Assembly (NCBI GenBank): GCA_977017575.1
Contig: CDRNVI010000063.1
Coordinates: 434,001 to 498,000 of the forward strand
Reading direction: 5' to 3'
From: Paramoeba atlantica
Taxonomy: Eukaryota; Discosea
DNA length: 64,000 nt
Position numbers and translations under genes: made by a program. Numbering within the stretch: the stretch's first letter is position 1; each line of letters starts with the position of its first letter. This document shows, piece after piece, positions 8,290 to 18,569 of this stretch. The notes below the pieces were generated by a model. It was not told the origin of the DNA, searched no databases, and was given only the letters and a program-made list of their open reading frames with translations.

Positions 8290-11271
8290 CCACCCAGTCG
8301 CAAGTTTGTGTACTCCTCCATCTCGCCAAGTATCATAGCGATTACGACTCCACGCATCAGCCTGATTTTCTTGCGTGGTGACATACTCCGGAAAGACCAG
8401 CATATGATTCAGGTGTAAATAAGACAGGATTCGGGTTAGTACATCGGATATATTGTACGAATCCGCCCATCGTTTCCTCATGGCGGCTTCAACACTTGTG
8501 TTATCCACACGAAGTCGTATAAATTTTACCTGGTTCCAATGCTCTGCAAAGGCTATCAGAGCATTTTCGATCGCCAAGGCTTCCCCGTGATTAATCTCAA
8601 TATCTTTGTCCCAAGCTGCCCCGGTGCCATAAACAGTACCGTCGGGTAGAAAAAGAACTGCACCCCAACCATCTAGGGAAGCGTCGGTGTAGAGAGTAGC
8701 AAATTTTGACGACTCAGCCACGGAATACAGTTGAGGTTGATTATTTTTCACCTCTTGAATCCACCGGTTGAGTTGTACGCTCACCACATACGACAATTTT
8801 ACGGTATCATGCTCTCGTATCATACCTTTGTTTAGCTTCGATATTTGACGTCGAATGAATTTTATAGCCCAGTAGTATCTGGGCATAATAACACCAAGAA
8901 CTGCAGATGCATATACGAGCCTGGCACATAATGATTCATACGCATGTAAGGGAGCGTGTGAAGCAATTTCGTGAGGTATTTTTTTGATGAAGCGATCGCT
9001 CAAATTATAGCACTTTTTGTCGTGATCATAGCGAACACCGAGAAAATCGTACTTCGTTGCATTACACGTATCTTCTTCTTTGAAAGTCATATGTGTCATG
9101 TTTGCTCGCTCGTCAACGAAACGTTCGTAGGCGGTCACTTCGATTTTCGATCCGCAGTATCTTATACCGTCAAGGTAAACATCAAGTTGGTCCGTGCGAA
9201 AACCCTGAGAATCCGCGGTTTGTGCGCTGTAATTCGCGTGCCCCGCAAGAGTTGCCGTTAGAATTTGTTGGATTTCCGGTGCGCATGCATGCCCCATGGG
9301 CATTCGCGTCATTTCGTATGTTGCAGCGCCATAACAAAACCGATAGTAGGCCCGTGTTGCTGCTGGTAGTTCGACTTGAAAGAAACCGGCCTTTAAATCT
9401 CTTTTCATACCCCTTTCGTAACGTACTCTGTTTACGTAAGATACTGGTTGTCCGATCGGGACATCGGCTTTGTATTTATGTTCTAAAGCTAGATTATGAC
9501 TTTTTGGCCAGCATATAAATCGACGTCGGGCACCACTGTCTCTTTCTTCAAAAGTCGTAAACGGTATTATCTGAGCCTTCGTTGGATGGCTTTCCAATTC
9601 TTCATAAGTCACGCGCCGTATTATTTCCGACTTCAGAAGTTTACTGATATCATTTTGTGACAGAGTTGAGCTCTTTACGGAACACAAATTTACATTTTTC
9701 TCTAAACACTGAGGATTGGTTAGTAACTTCCATACCTCGTCAAAACGACACTTCATTTCCGGTTGCATCCAGCTTCTTATGCGAGCAATATCCAAAGAAG
9801 GCACTGATGGGGCATGAAGAGGAAGTTTCATTTCGTCAGGGGTGGGTGGCTGCATCATTCGATGGGGGCGAGACCATACTCTCCGGGTGGAAAATTGGGC
9901 ATCTTTGTCTAGTGTATCCCAGCTTAAATTTAGATCGGTGAGAAATCGAGATTTCAAAGGAGCCTTGTCGTATTCTGCGTTCCTAAAGCTCGCGCGGTGT
10001 GCTCGTTCACCCCCGAGTATCGTAGCAGGGAAGGGAGCTGGCGGTGGTTCGCGATACGCATCACCTCCTCCAATGTGATACGTTTGCCGGCTACATGCTC
10101 CATCAACTGGTGAATAGCCCCCCGTTTGATGGAATGGGAGGAGTATCCTCTGCCCAGATGGCGCCGAAAGAAACGAGTGATTTCCATTGAGCTCAGGGTA
10201 GAAATATGAGTGTTGGGGGAAAGGCAACGTAGGTATTGATATATTTGGTTCGTGTAGGCCCCTTCTATAACTACCATTGTGTCCGGGCGAAAAGGGTGAG
10301 CTTTGGTTGTTTTCGTCTTGTTCCCCCAGTACAGGATGATGCAGTCCGGTCGTGCCACTATGAAATCCCTTCGTTTCAAAAGCGCGACTTCCCCCGCACG
10401 AGATGCGGTTTTGTAGGCAATCAGTACTGTAGCTGCCATTTCTGACGTCATAAATGGTAGCAACTTGTTCAGTTGTGCCTTGGTCAAAGGCTGGGCTTGT
10501 TGAAATGGAATTTGCGATCCGCGCCGAATTAGTGACTTTAGCAGAAGACGGGAATGCGTTGCTAGCTTCCCGGACTGTACCATCAATGCTATAAGGTGCT
10601 TCAGATACGTTTCTTTCGTTTGGAGTGACAAGGACATGTCGTTTATTAGTTTTACGACATCGTCGTCGAATAATTTGAGACGGCGGGAATGCAACATTCG
10701 TAGCAGGCGGGCACGCGTTAACCATGTTGTCTGACACCACATTGGAACTAATGCTTGTTGTGTCGTCCATTTTCTTATGCCCATGACTTCCATTACAAAT
10801 TGAACTTCCTCGCTGTAAGATTTTCTTTGGAATGCTGCTCTTGCTAGGGTGCGACGTTGCGGTAAAGAAACTAGCTTGCTTTTTTGACTTAATGTAATTG
10901 TCTTCAATTGTCCGTGAACCGGAGTTATCCTCTTTTCGCTCTGGAGTTTTATTGGTTGAGATGGATTTGTACTTATTTTGATCGTTTTTACCGAACGGGT
11001 GCGACGTTGCGGTAGAGAAACTAACTTGCTTTTTTGACTTAATGTAATTTGATGGTCGGAATGAAACTTGCTGGACTGTGATTGTTTTAAAACTTTTTTC
11101 ATATTCTGGTTTTGATTTATTGTAGAAAGAACTTTTAAACCTATTTTTTACTGGCTTTTGCCACGGGGGCGGACTTCGGAGAGTCAACTTCGCGGGCCAG
11201 ACCCCCTCCCTTTTTCTTTTCAAATAGCGGAAATGTTCTAACACGTACAACAATAATGATAATAATGCCAT
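8257..11271 (-). CDS. Reverse transcriptase/RNase H of Y2
   Basis: A frame of about 1004 codons. The reverse transcriptase lies roughly in residues 480-760, with GFFQVELPAATRAYYRFCYG, the PMGHACAPEIQQ region and DVYLDGIRYCG. It is followed by RNase H with LYTDASLDGWGAVLF, INHGEALAIENAL, LRVDNTSVE and a C-terminal NQADAWSR. The first third or so overlaps the recombinase in another frame; its low-complexity S/T/N/K-rich composition suggests that part may be a by-product of the overlap, the true protein starting further in. Overlap of recombinase and RT frames is known for DIRS-1. Confidence 0.75.
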   Translation of the reverse strand: MALLSLLLYVLEHFRYLKRKREGVWPAKLTLRSPPPWQKPVKNRFKSSFYNKSKPEYEKSFKTITVQQVSFRPSNYIKSKKQVSFSTATSHPFGKNDQNKYKSISTNKTPERKEDNSGSRTIEDNYIKSKKQASFFTATSHPSKSSIPKKILQRGSSICNGSHGHKKMDDTTSISSNVVSDNMVNACPPATNVAFPPSQIIRRRCRKTNKRHVLVTPNERNVSEAPYSIDGTVREASNAFPSSAKVTNSARIANSISTSPAFDQGTTEQVATIYDVRNGSYSTDCLQNRISCGGSRAFETKGFHSGTTGLHHPVLGEQDENNQSSPFSPGHNGSYRRGLHEPNISIPTLPFPQHSYFYPELNGNHSFLSAPSGQRILLPFHQTGGYSPVDGACSRQTYHIGGGDAYREPPPAPFPATILGGERAHRASFRNAEYDKAPLKSRFLTDLNLSWDTLDKDAQFSTRRVWSRPHRMMQPPTPDEMKLPLHAPSVPSLDIARIRSWMQPEMKCRFDEVWKLLTNPQCLEKNVNLCSVKSSTLSQNDISKLLKSEIIRRVTYEELESHPTKAQIIPFTTFEERDSGARRRFICWPKSHNLALEHKYKADVPIGQPVSYVNRVRYERGMKRDLKAGFFQVELPAATRAYYRFCYGAATYEMTRMPMGHACAPEIQQILTATLAGHANYSAQTADSQGFRTDQLDVYLDGIRYCGSKIEVTAYERFVDERANMTHMTFKEEDTCNATKYDFLGVRYDHDKKCYNLSDRFIKKIPHEIASHAPLHAYESLCARLVYASAVLGVIMPRYYWAIKFIRRQISKLNKGMIREHDTVKLSYVVSVQLNRWIQEVKNNQPQLYSVAESSKFATLYTDASLDGWGAVLFLPDGTVYGTGAAWDKDIEINHGEALAIENALIAFAEHWNQVKFIRLRVDNTSVEAAMRKRWADSYNISDVLTRILSYLHLNHMLVFPEYVTTQENQADAWSRNRYDTWRDGGVHKLATGWVPPTPSREFF
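9954..11102 (-). CDS. Tyrosine recombinase of Y2
   Basis: A 382-codon frame overlapping the beginning of the RT frame. The catalytic half carries TASRAGEVALLKRRDF (first arginine), SSHSIKRGAIHQLM (HxxK/R box) and NHRQLPSLLRYSG with the terminal tyrosine. The N-terminal half is basic and includes a duplicated TLSQKSKLVSLPQRRT segment. It should integrate the circular DNA intermediate; the clean insertion without target duplication fits. No separate Gag frame is evident in this element. Confidence 0.78.
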   Translation of the reverse strand: MKKVLKQSQSSKFHSDHQITLSQKSKLVSLPQRRTRSVKTIKISTNPSQPIKLQSEKRITPVHGQLKTITLSQKSKLVSLPQRRTLARAAFQRKSYSEEVQFVMEVMGIRKWTTQQALVPMWCQTTWLTRARLLRMLHSRRLKLFDDDVVKLINDMSLSLQTKETYLKHLIALMVQSGKLATHSRLLLKSLIRRGSQIPFQQAQPLTKAQLNKLLPFMTSEMAATVLIAYKTASRAGEVALLKRRDFIVARPDCIILYWGNKTKTTKAHPFRPDTMVVIEGAYTNQIYQYLRCLSPNTHISTLSSMEITRFFRRHLGRGYSSHSIKRGAIHQLMEHVAGKRITLEEVMRIANHRQLPSLLRYSGVNEHTARALGTQNTTRLL

Positions 11272-11318
11272 ATGTTTTCGATATAAGACGTAATCAAAAT
11301 TACTTTCTCAAGTTTACA

Positions 11319-14300
11319 TTAAGACCCTTTCTTTTGTTAAGACCCTTTCTTTTGTTAAGACCCTTTCTTTTGTTAAGACCCTTTCTTTTGTTAAGACCCT
11401 TTCTTTTGTTAAGACCCTTTCTTTTGTTAAGACCCTTTCTTTTGTTAAGACCCTTTCTTTTGTTAAGACCCTTTCTTTTGTTAAGACCCTTTCTTTTGTT
11501 AAGACCCTTTCTTTTGTTAAGACCCTTTCCTTTGTTAAGACCCTTTCCTTTGTTAAGACCCTTTCTTTTGTTAAGACCCTTTCTTTTGTTAAGACCCTTT
11601 CTTTTGTTAAGACCCTTTCTTTTGTTAAGACCCTTTCTTTTGTTAAGACCCTTTCTTTTGTTAAGACCCTTTCTTTTGTTAAGGCCCTTTCTTTTGTTAA
11701 GACCCTTTCTTTTGTTAAGACCCTTTCTTTTGTTAAGACCCTTTCTTTTGTTAAGACCCTTTCTTTTGTTAAGACCCTTTCTTTTGTTAAGACCCTTTCT
11801 TTTGTTAAGACCCTTTCTTTTGTTAAGACCCTTTCTTTTGTTAAGACCCTTTCTTTTGTTAAGACCCTTTCTTTTGTTAAGACCCTTTCTTTTGTTAAGA
11901 CCCTTTCTTTTGTTAAGACCCTTTCTTTTGTTAAGACCCTTTCTTTTGTTAATACCCTTTCTTTTGTTAAGACCCTTTCTTTTGTTAAGACCCTTTCTTT
12001 TGTTAAGACCCTTTCTTTTGTTAAGACCCTTTCTTTTGTTAAGACCCTTTCTTTTGTTAAGACCCTTTCTTTTGTTAAGACCCTTTCTTTTGTTAAGACC
12101 CTTTCTTTTGTTAAGACCCTTTCTTTTGTTAAGACCCTTTCTTTTGTTAAGACCCTTTCTTTTGTTAAGACCCTTTCTTTTGTTAAGACCCTTTCTTTTG
12201 TTAAGACCCTTTCTTTTGTTAAGACCCTTTCTTTTGTTAAGACCCTTTCTTTTGTTAAGACCCTTTCTTTTGTTAAGACCCTTTCTTTTGTTAAGACCCT
12301 TTCTTTTGTTAAGACCCTTTCTTTTGTTAAGACCCTTTCTTTTGTTAAGACCCTTTCTTTTGTTAAGACCCTTTCTTTTGTTAAGACCCTTTCTTTTGTT
12401 AAGACCCTTTCTTTTGTTAAGACCCTTTCTTTTGTTAAGACCCTTTCTTTTGTTAAGACCCTTTCTTTTGTTAAGACCCTTTCTTTTGTTAAGACCCTTT
12501 CTTTTGTTAAGACCCTTTCTTTTGTTAAGACCCTTTCTTTTGTTAAGACCCTTTCTTTTGTTAAGACCCTTTCTTTTGTTAAGACCCTTTCTTTTGTTAA
12601 GACCCTTTCTTTTGTTAAGACCCTTTCTTTTGTTAAGACCCTTTCTTTTGTTAAGACCCTTTCTTTTGTTAAGACCCTTTCTTTTGTTAAGACCCTTTCT
12701 TTTGTTAAGACCCTTTCTTTTGTTAAGACCCTTTCTTTTGTTAAGACCCTTTCTTTTGTTAATACCCTTTCTTTTGTTAAGACCCTTTCTTTTGTTAAGA
12801 CCCTTTCTTTTGTTAAGACCCTTTCTTTTGTTAAGACCCTTTCTTTTGTTAAGACCCTTTCTTTTGTTAAGACCCTTTCTTTTGTTAAGACCCTTTCTTT
12901 TGTTAAGACCCTTTCTTTTGTTAAGACCCTTTCTTTTGTTAAGACCCTTTCTTTTGTTAAGACCCTTTCTTTTGTTAAGACCCTTTCTTTTGTTAAGACC
13001 CTTTCTTTTGTTAAGACCCTTTCTTTTGTTAAGACCCTTTCTTTTGTTAAGACCCTTTCTTTTGTTAAGACCCTTTCTTTTGTTAAGACCCTTTCTTTTG
13101 TTAAGACCCTTTCTTTTGTTAAGACCCTTTCTTTTGTTAAGACCCTTTCTTTTGTTAAGACCCTTTCTTTTGTTAAGACCCTTTCTTTTGTTAAGACCCT
13201 TTCTTTTGTTAAGACCCTTTCTTTTGTTAAGACCCTTTCTTTTGTTAAGACCCTTTCTTTTGTTAAGACCCTTTCTTTTGTTAAGACCCTTTCTTTTGTT
13301 AAGACCCTTTCTTTTGTTAAGACCCTTTCTTTTGTTAAGACCCTTTCTTTTGTTAAGACCCTTTCTTTTGTTAAGACCCTTTCTTTTGTTAAGACCCTTT
13401 CTTTTGTTAAGACCCTTTCTTTTGTTAAGACCCTTTCTTTTGTTAAGACCCTTTCTTTTGTTAAGACCCTTTCTTTTGTTAAGACCCTTTCTTTTGTTAA
13501 GACCCTTTCTTTTGTTAAGACCCTTTCTTTTGTTAAGACCCTTTCTTTTGTTAAGACCCTTTCTTTTGTTAAGACCCTTTCTTTTGTTAAGACCCTTTCT
13601 TTTGTTAAGACCCTTTCTTTTGTTAAGACCCTTTCTTTTGTTAAGACCCTTTCTTTTGTTAAGACCCTTTCTTTTGTTAAGACCCTTTCTTTTGTTAAGA
13701 CCCTTTCTTTTGTTAAGACCCTTTCTTTTGTTAAGACCCTTTCTTTTGTTAAGACCCTTTCTTTTGTTAAGACCCTTTCTTTTGTTAAGACCCTTTCTTT
13801 TGTTAAGACCCTTTCTTTTGTTAAGACCCTTTCTTTTGTTAAGACCCTTTCTTTTGTTAAGACCCTTTCTTTTGTTAAGACCCTTTCTTTTGTTAAGACC
13901 CTTTCTTTTGTTAAGACCCTTTCTTTTGTTAAGACCCTTTCTTTTGTTAAGACCCTTTCTTTTGTTAAGACCCTTTCTTTTGTTAAGACCCTTTCTTTTG
14001 TTAAGATCCTTTCTTTTGTTAAGACCCTTTCTTTTGTTAAGACCCTTTCTTTTGTTAAGACCCTTTCTTTTGTTAAGACCCTTTCTTTTGTTAAGACCCT
14101 TTCTTTTGTTAAGACCCTTTCTTTTGTTATGATCCTTTCTTTTGTTAAGACCCTTTCTTTTGTTAAGACCCTTTCTTTTGTTAAGACCCTTTCTTTTGTT
14201 AAGACCCTTTCTTTTGTTAAGACCCTTTCTTTTGTTAAGACCCTTTCTTTTGTTAAGACCCTTTCTTTTGTTAAGACCCTTTCTTTTGTTAAGACCCTTT

Positions 14301-17300
14301 CTTTTGTTAAGACCCTTTCTTTTGTTAAGACCCTTTCTTTTGTTAAGACCCTTTCTTTTGTTAAGACCCTTTCTTTTGTTAAGACCCTTTCTTTTGTTAA
14401 GACCCTTTCTTTTGTTAAGACCCTTTCTTTTGTTAAGACCCTTTCTTTTGTTAAGACCCTTTCTTTTGTTAAGACCCTTTCTTTTGTTAAGACCCTTTCT
14501 TTTGTTAAGACCCTTTCTTTTGTTAAGACCCTTTCTTTTGTTAATACCCTTTCTTTTGTTAAGACCCTTTCTTTTGTTAAGACCCTTTCTTTTGTTAAGA
14601 CCCTTTCTTTTGTTAAGACCCTTTCTTTTGTTAAGACCCTTTCTTTTGTTAAGACCCTTTCTTTTGTTAAGACCCTTTCTTTTGTTAAGACCCTTTCTTT
14701 TGTTAAGACCCTTTCTTTTGTTAAGACCCTTTCTTTTGTTAAGACCCTTTCTTTTGTTAAGACCCTTTCTTTTGTTAAGACCCTTTCTTTTGTTAAGACC
14801 CTTTCTTTTGTTAAGACCCTTTCTTTTGTTAAGACCCTTTCTTTTGTTAAGACCCTTTCTTTTGTTAAGACCCTTTCTTTTGTTAAGACCCTTTCTTTTG
14901 TTAAGACCCTTTCTTTTGTTAAGACCCTTTCTTTTGTTAAGACCCTTTCTTTTGTTAAGACCCTTTCTTTTGTTAAGACCCTTTCTTTTGTTAAGACCCT
15001 TTCTTTTGTTAAGACCCTTTCTTTTGTTAAGACCCTTTCTTTTGTTAAGACCCTTTCTTTTGTTAAGACCCTTTCTTTTGTTAAGACCCTTTCTTTTGTT
15101 AAGACCCTTTCTTTTGTTAAGACCCTTTCTTTTGTTAAGACCCTTTCTTTTGTTAAGACCCTTTCTTTTGTTAAGACCCTTTCTTTTGTTAAGACCCTTT
15201 CTTTTGTTAAGACCCTTTCTTTTGTTAAGACCCTTTCTTTTGTTAAGACCCTTTCTTTTGTTAAGACCCTTTCTTTTGTTAAGACCCTTTCTTTTGTTAA
15301 GACCCTTTCTTTTGTTAAGACCCTTTCTTTTGTTAAGACCCTTTCTTTTGTTAAGACCCTTTCTTTTGTTAAGACCCTTTCTTTTGTTAAGACCCTTTCT
15401 TTTGTTAAGACCCTTTCTTTTGTTAAGACCCTTTCTTTTGTTAAGACCCTTTCTTTTGTTAAGACCCTTTCTTTTGTTAAGACCCTTTCTTTTGTTAAGA
15501 CCCTTTCTTTTGTTAAGACCCTTTCTTTTGTTAAGACCCTTTCTTTTGTTAAGACCCTTTCTTTTGTTAAGACCCTTTCTTTTGTTAAGACCCTTTCTTT
15601 TGTTAAGACCCTTTCTTTTGTTAAGACCCTTTCTTTTGTTAAGACCCTTTCTTTTGTTAAGACCCTTTCTTTTGTTAAGACCCTTTCTTTTGTTAAGACC
15701 CTTTCTTTTGTTAAGACCCTTTCTTTTGTTAAGATCCTTTCTTTTGTTAAGACCCTTTCTTTTGTTAAGACCCTTTCTTTTGTTAAGACCCTTTCTTTTG
15801 TTAAGACCCTTTCTTTTGTTAAGACCCTTTCTTTTGTTAAGACCCTTTCTTTTGTTATGATCCTTTCTTTTGTTAAGACCCTTTCTTTTGTTAAGACCCT
15901 TTCTTTTGTTAAGACCCTTTCTTTTGTTAAGACCCTTTCTTTTGTTAAGACCCTTTCTTTTGTTAAGACCCTTTCTTTTGTTAAGACCCTTTCTTTTGTT
16001 AAGACCCTTTCTTTTGTTAAGACCCTTTCTTTTGTTAAGACCCTTTCTTTTGTTAAGACCCTTTCTTTTGTTAAGACCCTTTCTTTTGTTAAGACCCTTT
16101 CTTTTGTTAAGACCCTTTCTTTTGTTAAGACCCTTTCTTTTGTTAAGACCCTTTCTTTTGTTAAGACCCTTTCTTTTGTTAAGACCCTTTCTTTTGTTAA
16201 GACCCTTTCTTTTGTTAAGACCCTTTCTTTTGTTAAGACCCTTTCTTTTGTTAAGACCCTTTCTTTTGTTAAGACCCTTTCTTTTGTTAAGACCCTTTCT
16301 TTTGTTAAGACCCTTTCTTTTGTTAAGACCCTTTCTTTTGTTAAGACCCTTTCTTTTGTTAAGATCCTTTCTTTTGTTAAGACCCTTTCTTTTGTTAAGA
16401 CCCTTTCTTTTGTTAAGACCCTTTCTTTTGTTAAGACCCTTTCTTTTGTTAAGACCCTTTCTTTTGTTAAGACCCTTTCTTTTGTTAAGATCCTTTCTTT
16501 TGTTAAGACCCTTTCTTTTGTTAAGACCCTTTCTTTTGTTAAGACCCTTTCTTTTGTTAAGACCCTTTCTTTTGTTAAGACCCTTTCTTTTGTTAAGACC
16601 CTTTCTTTTGTTAAGACCCTTTCTTTTGTTAAGACCCTTTCTTTTGTTAAGACCCTTTCTTTTGTTAAGACCCTTTCTTTTGTTAAGACCCTTTCTTTTG
16701 TTAAGACCCTTTCTTTTGTTAAGACCCTTTCTTTTGTTAAGACCCTTTCTTTTGTTAAGACCCTTTCTTTTGTTAAGACCCTTTCTTTTGTTAAGACCCT
16801 TTCTTTTGTTAAGACCCTTTCTTTTGTTAAGACCCTTTCTTTTGTTAAGACCCTTTCTTTTGTTAAGACCCTTTCTTTTGTTAAGACCCTTTCTTTTGTT
16901 AAGACCCTTTCTTTTGTTAAGACCCTTTCTTTTGTTAAGACCCTTTCTTTTGTTAAGACCCTTTCTTTTGTTAAGACCCTTTCTTTTGTTAAGACCCTTT
17001 CTTTTGTTAAGACCCTTTCTTTTGTTAAGACCCTTTCTTTTGTTAAGACCCTTTCTTTTGTTAAGACCCTTTCTTTTGTTAAGACCCTTTCTTTTGTTAA
17101 GACCCTTTCTTTTGTTAAGACCCTTTCTTTTGTTAAGACCCTTTCTTTTGTTAAGACCCTTTCTTTTGTTAAGACCCTTTCTTTTGTTAAGACCCTTTCT
17201 TTTGTTAAGACCCTTTCTTTTGTTAAGACCCTTTCTTTTGTTAAGACCCTTTCTTTTGTTAAGACCCTTTCTTTTGTTAAGACCCTTTCTTTTGTTAAGA

Positions 17301-18196
17301 CCCTTTCTTTTGTTAAGACCCTTTCTTTTGTTAAGACCCTTTCTTTTGTTAAGACCCTTTCTTTTGTTAAGACCCTTTCTTTTGTTAAGACCCTTTCTTT
17401 TGTTAAGACCCTTTCTTTTGTTAAGACCCTTTCTTTTGTTAAGACCCTTTCTTTTGTTAAGACCCTTTCTTTTGTTAAGACCCTTTCTTTTGTTAAGACC
17501 CTTTCTTTTGTTAAGACCCTTTCTTTTGTTAAGACCCTTTCTTTTGTTAAGACCCTTTCTTTTGTTAAGACCCTTTCTTTTGTTAAGACCCTTTCTTTTG
17601 TTAAGACCCTTTCTTTTGTTAAGACCCTTTCTTTTGTTAAGACCCTTTCTTTTGTTAAGACCCTTTCTTTTGTTAAGACCCTTTCTTTTGTTAAGACCCT
17701 TTCTTTTGTTAAGACCCTTTCTTTTGTTAAGACCCTTTCTTTTGTTAAGACCCTTTCTTTTGTTAAGACCCTTTCTTTTGTTAAGACCCTTTCTTTTGTT
17801 AAGACCCTTTCTTTTGTTAAGACCCTTTCTTTTGTTAAGACCCTTTCTTTTGTTAAGACCCTTTCTTTTGTTAAGACCCTTTCTTTTGTTAAGACCCTTT
17901 CTTTTGTTAAGACCCTTTCTTTTGTTAAGACCCTTTCTTTTGTTAAGACCCTTTCTTTTGTTAAGACCCTTTCTTTTGTTAAGACCCTTTCTTTTGTTAA
18001 GACCCTTTCTTTTGTTAAGACCCTTTCTTTTGTTAAGACCCTTTCTTTTGTTAAGACCCTTTCTTTTGTTAAGACCCTTTCTTTTGTTAAGACCCTTTCT
18101 TTTGTTAAGACCCTTTCTTTTGTTAAGACCCTTTCTTTTGTTAAGACCCTTTCTTTTGTTAAGACCCTTTCTTTTGTTAAGACCCTTTCTTTTGTT
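11319..18196. repeat. Long 18-bp satellite array, variant CCCTTTCTTTTGTTAAGA (about 382 units)
   Basis: Nearly 6.9 kb of tandem CCCTTTCTTTTGTTAAGA with very few variants: two CTTTCC units near 11528-11546, AAGGCCC near 11682, TTAATACCC at 11953, 12763 and 14545, AAGATCC at 14007, 15735, 16365 and 16491, and TTATGATCC at 14133 and 15861. Giant open frames on both strands are artefacts of the 18-bp period. There are no spacers, so it is not CRISPR, and the unit is unlike the TTAGGG telomere repeat. The homogeneity suggests recent amplification. Confidence 0.98.
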
Positions 18197-18234
18197 AACA
18201 AAAGAAAGGGTCTTAACAAAAGAAAGGGTCTTAA
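18197..18234. repeat. Two inverted satellite units (fold-back end of the array)
   Basis: At 18196/18197 the array turns over: CTTTTGTTAACAAAAG forms the centre of a perfect palindrome, and two units then run in the opposite direction up to the 3' end of LINE L3. It is the only orientation switch seen inside an array in this window. It could arise by fold-back or template switching during repair or reverse transcription, or be an assembly artefact. Confidence 0.9.
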
Positions 18235-18302
18235 GCTGCCTCCAGTGACTTTACATTCTTTGCTTAATAAAATTCACAAGCTTAAGAACACACTTTTTAT
18301 AA

Positions 18303-18335
18303 AGAACACCTACCAAGAATATAAAGAATGAATAA
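18303..18335 (+). repeat. Relic piece of the intron-like insert family
   Basis: The string CCTACCAAGAATATAAAGAA and the following TGAATAATGA are identical to positions 3339-3368 inside insert copy 1. The flanks do not match the rest of the insert. It lies in the L3 3' UTR beside one reversed GTGTTC-type satellite unit, and may be a leftover of recombination. Confidence 0.55.
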
Positions 18336-18569
18336 TGAGTAAACTATTAAAACAAGCAAAATTCACTCCAAACAAACAAAATTCACTCCTTGGTTCCTCC
18401 TATTGTAAAGCATATTGAGAAAAGTACAGACATTAACAGCAGCAATACTCTCCGTGAGCTCTTTATCTGAAATAAGTTAATATCAACTTAGATCATGAGA
18501 TGATATCAACGTAGATGACGGGGAATTTTATCAAATCGAATAGAGGTTGTAAGTGAAAGGAAATTCTGA

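Larger units (their letters stand above)
7766..11318 (-). mobile_element. YR retroelement Y2 (Ngaro/VIPER/TATE-like) with split direct repeats
   Basis: A 3,553-bp element inserted in the satellite with no target duplication. On its sense (minus) strand the order is A1 (11318-11210), coding region, B1 (8289-8095), A2 (8094-7986), a 25-bp link, B2 (7960-7766). This A1-ORFs-B1A2-B2 layout is diagnostic for PAT/Ngaro/VIPER-type YR elements, which replicate through a circle. The A2/B1 joint TTTACA|TAATTT equals the joint expected from closing the two ends into a circle. Recombinase and RT/RNase H frames are open and the repeat copies look identical by eye, so it looks whole and young. Kinetoplastid TATE elements are also found in telomeric repeats. 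Confidence 0.85.

Noticed and set aside
11319-18196. Canonical telomere repeat
   Set aside because: The unit is not TTAGGG-like, and the arrays are internal and flanked by LINEs. A subtelomeric location remains possible but is not shown.
11314-18219. Giant open frames of 572-2,301 codons across the satellite
   Set aside because: An 18-bp period without stop codons keeps several frames open on both strands; the predicted six-residue repeats have no independent support.
7069-18234. CRISPR array
   Set aside because: Units are directly adjacent 18-mers without spacers, and the context is eukaryotic retroelements.
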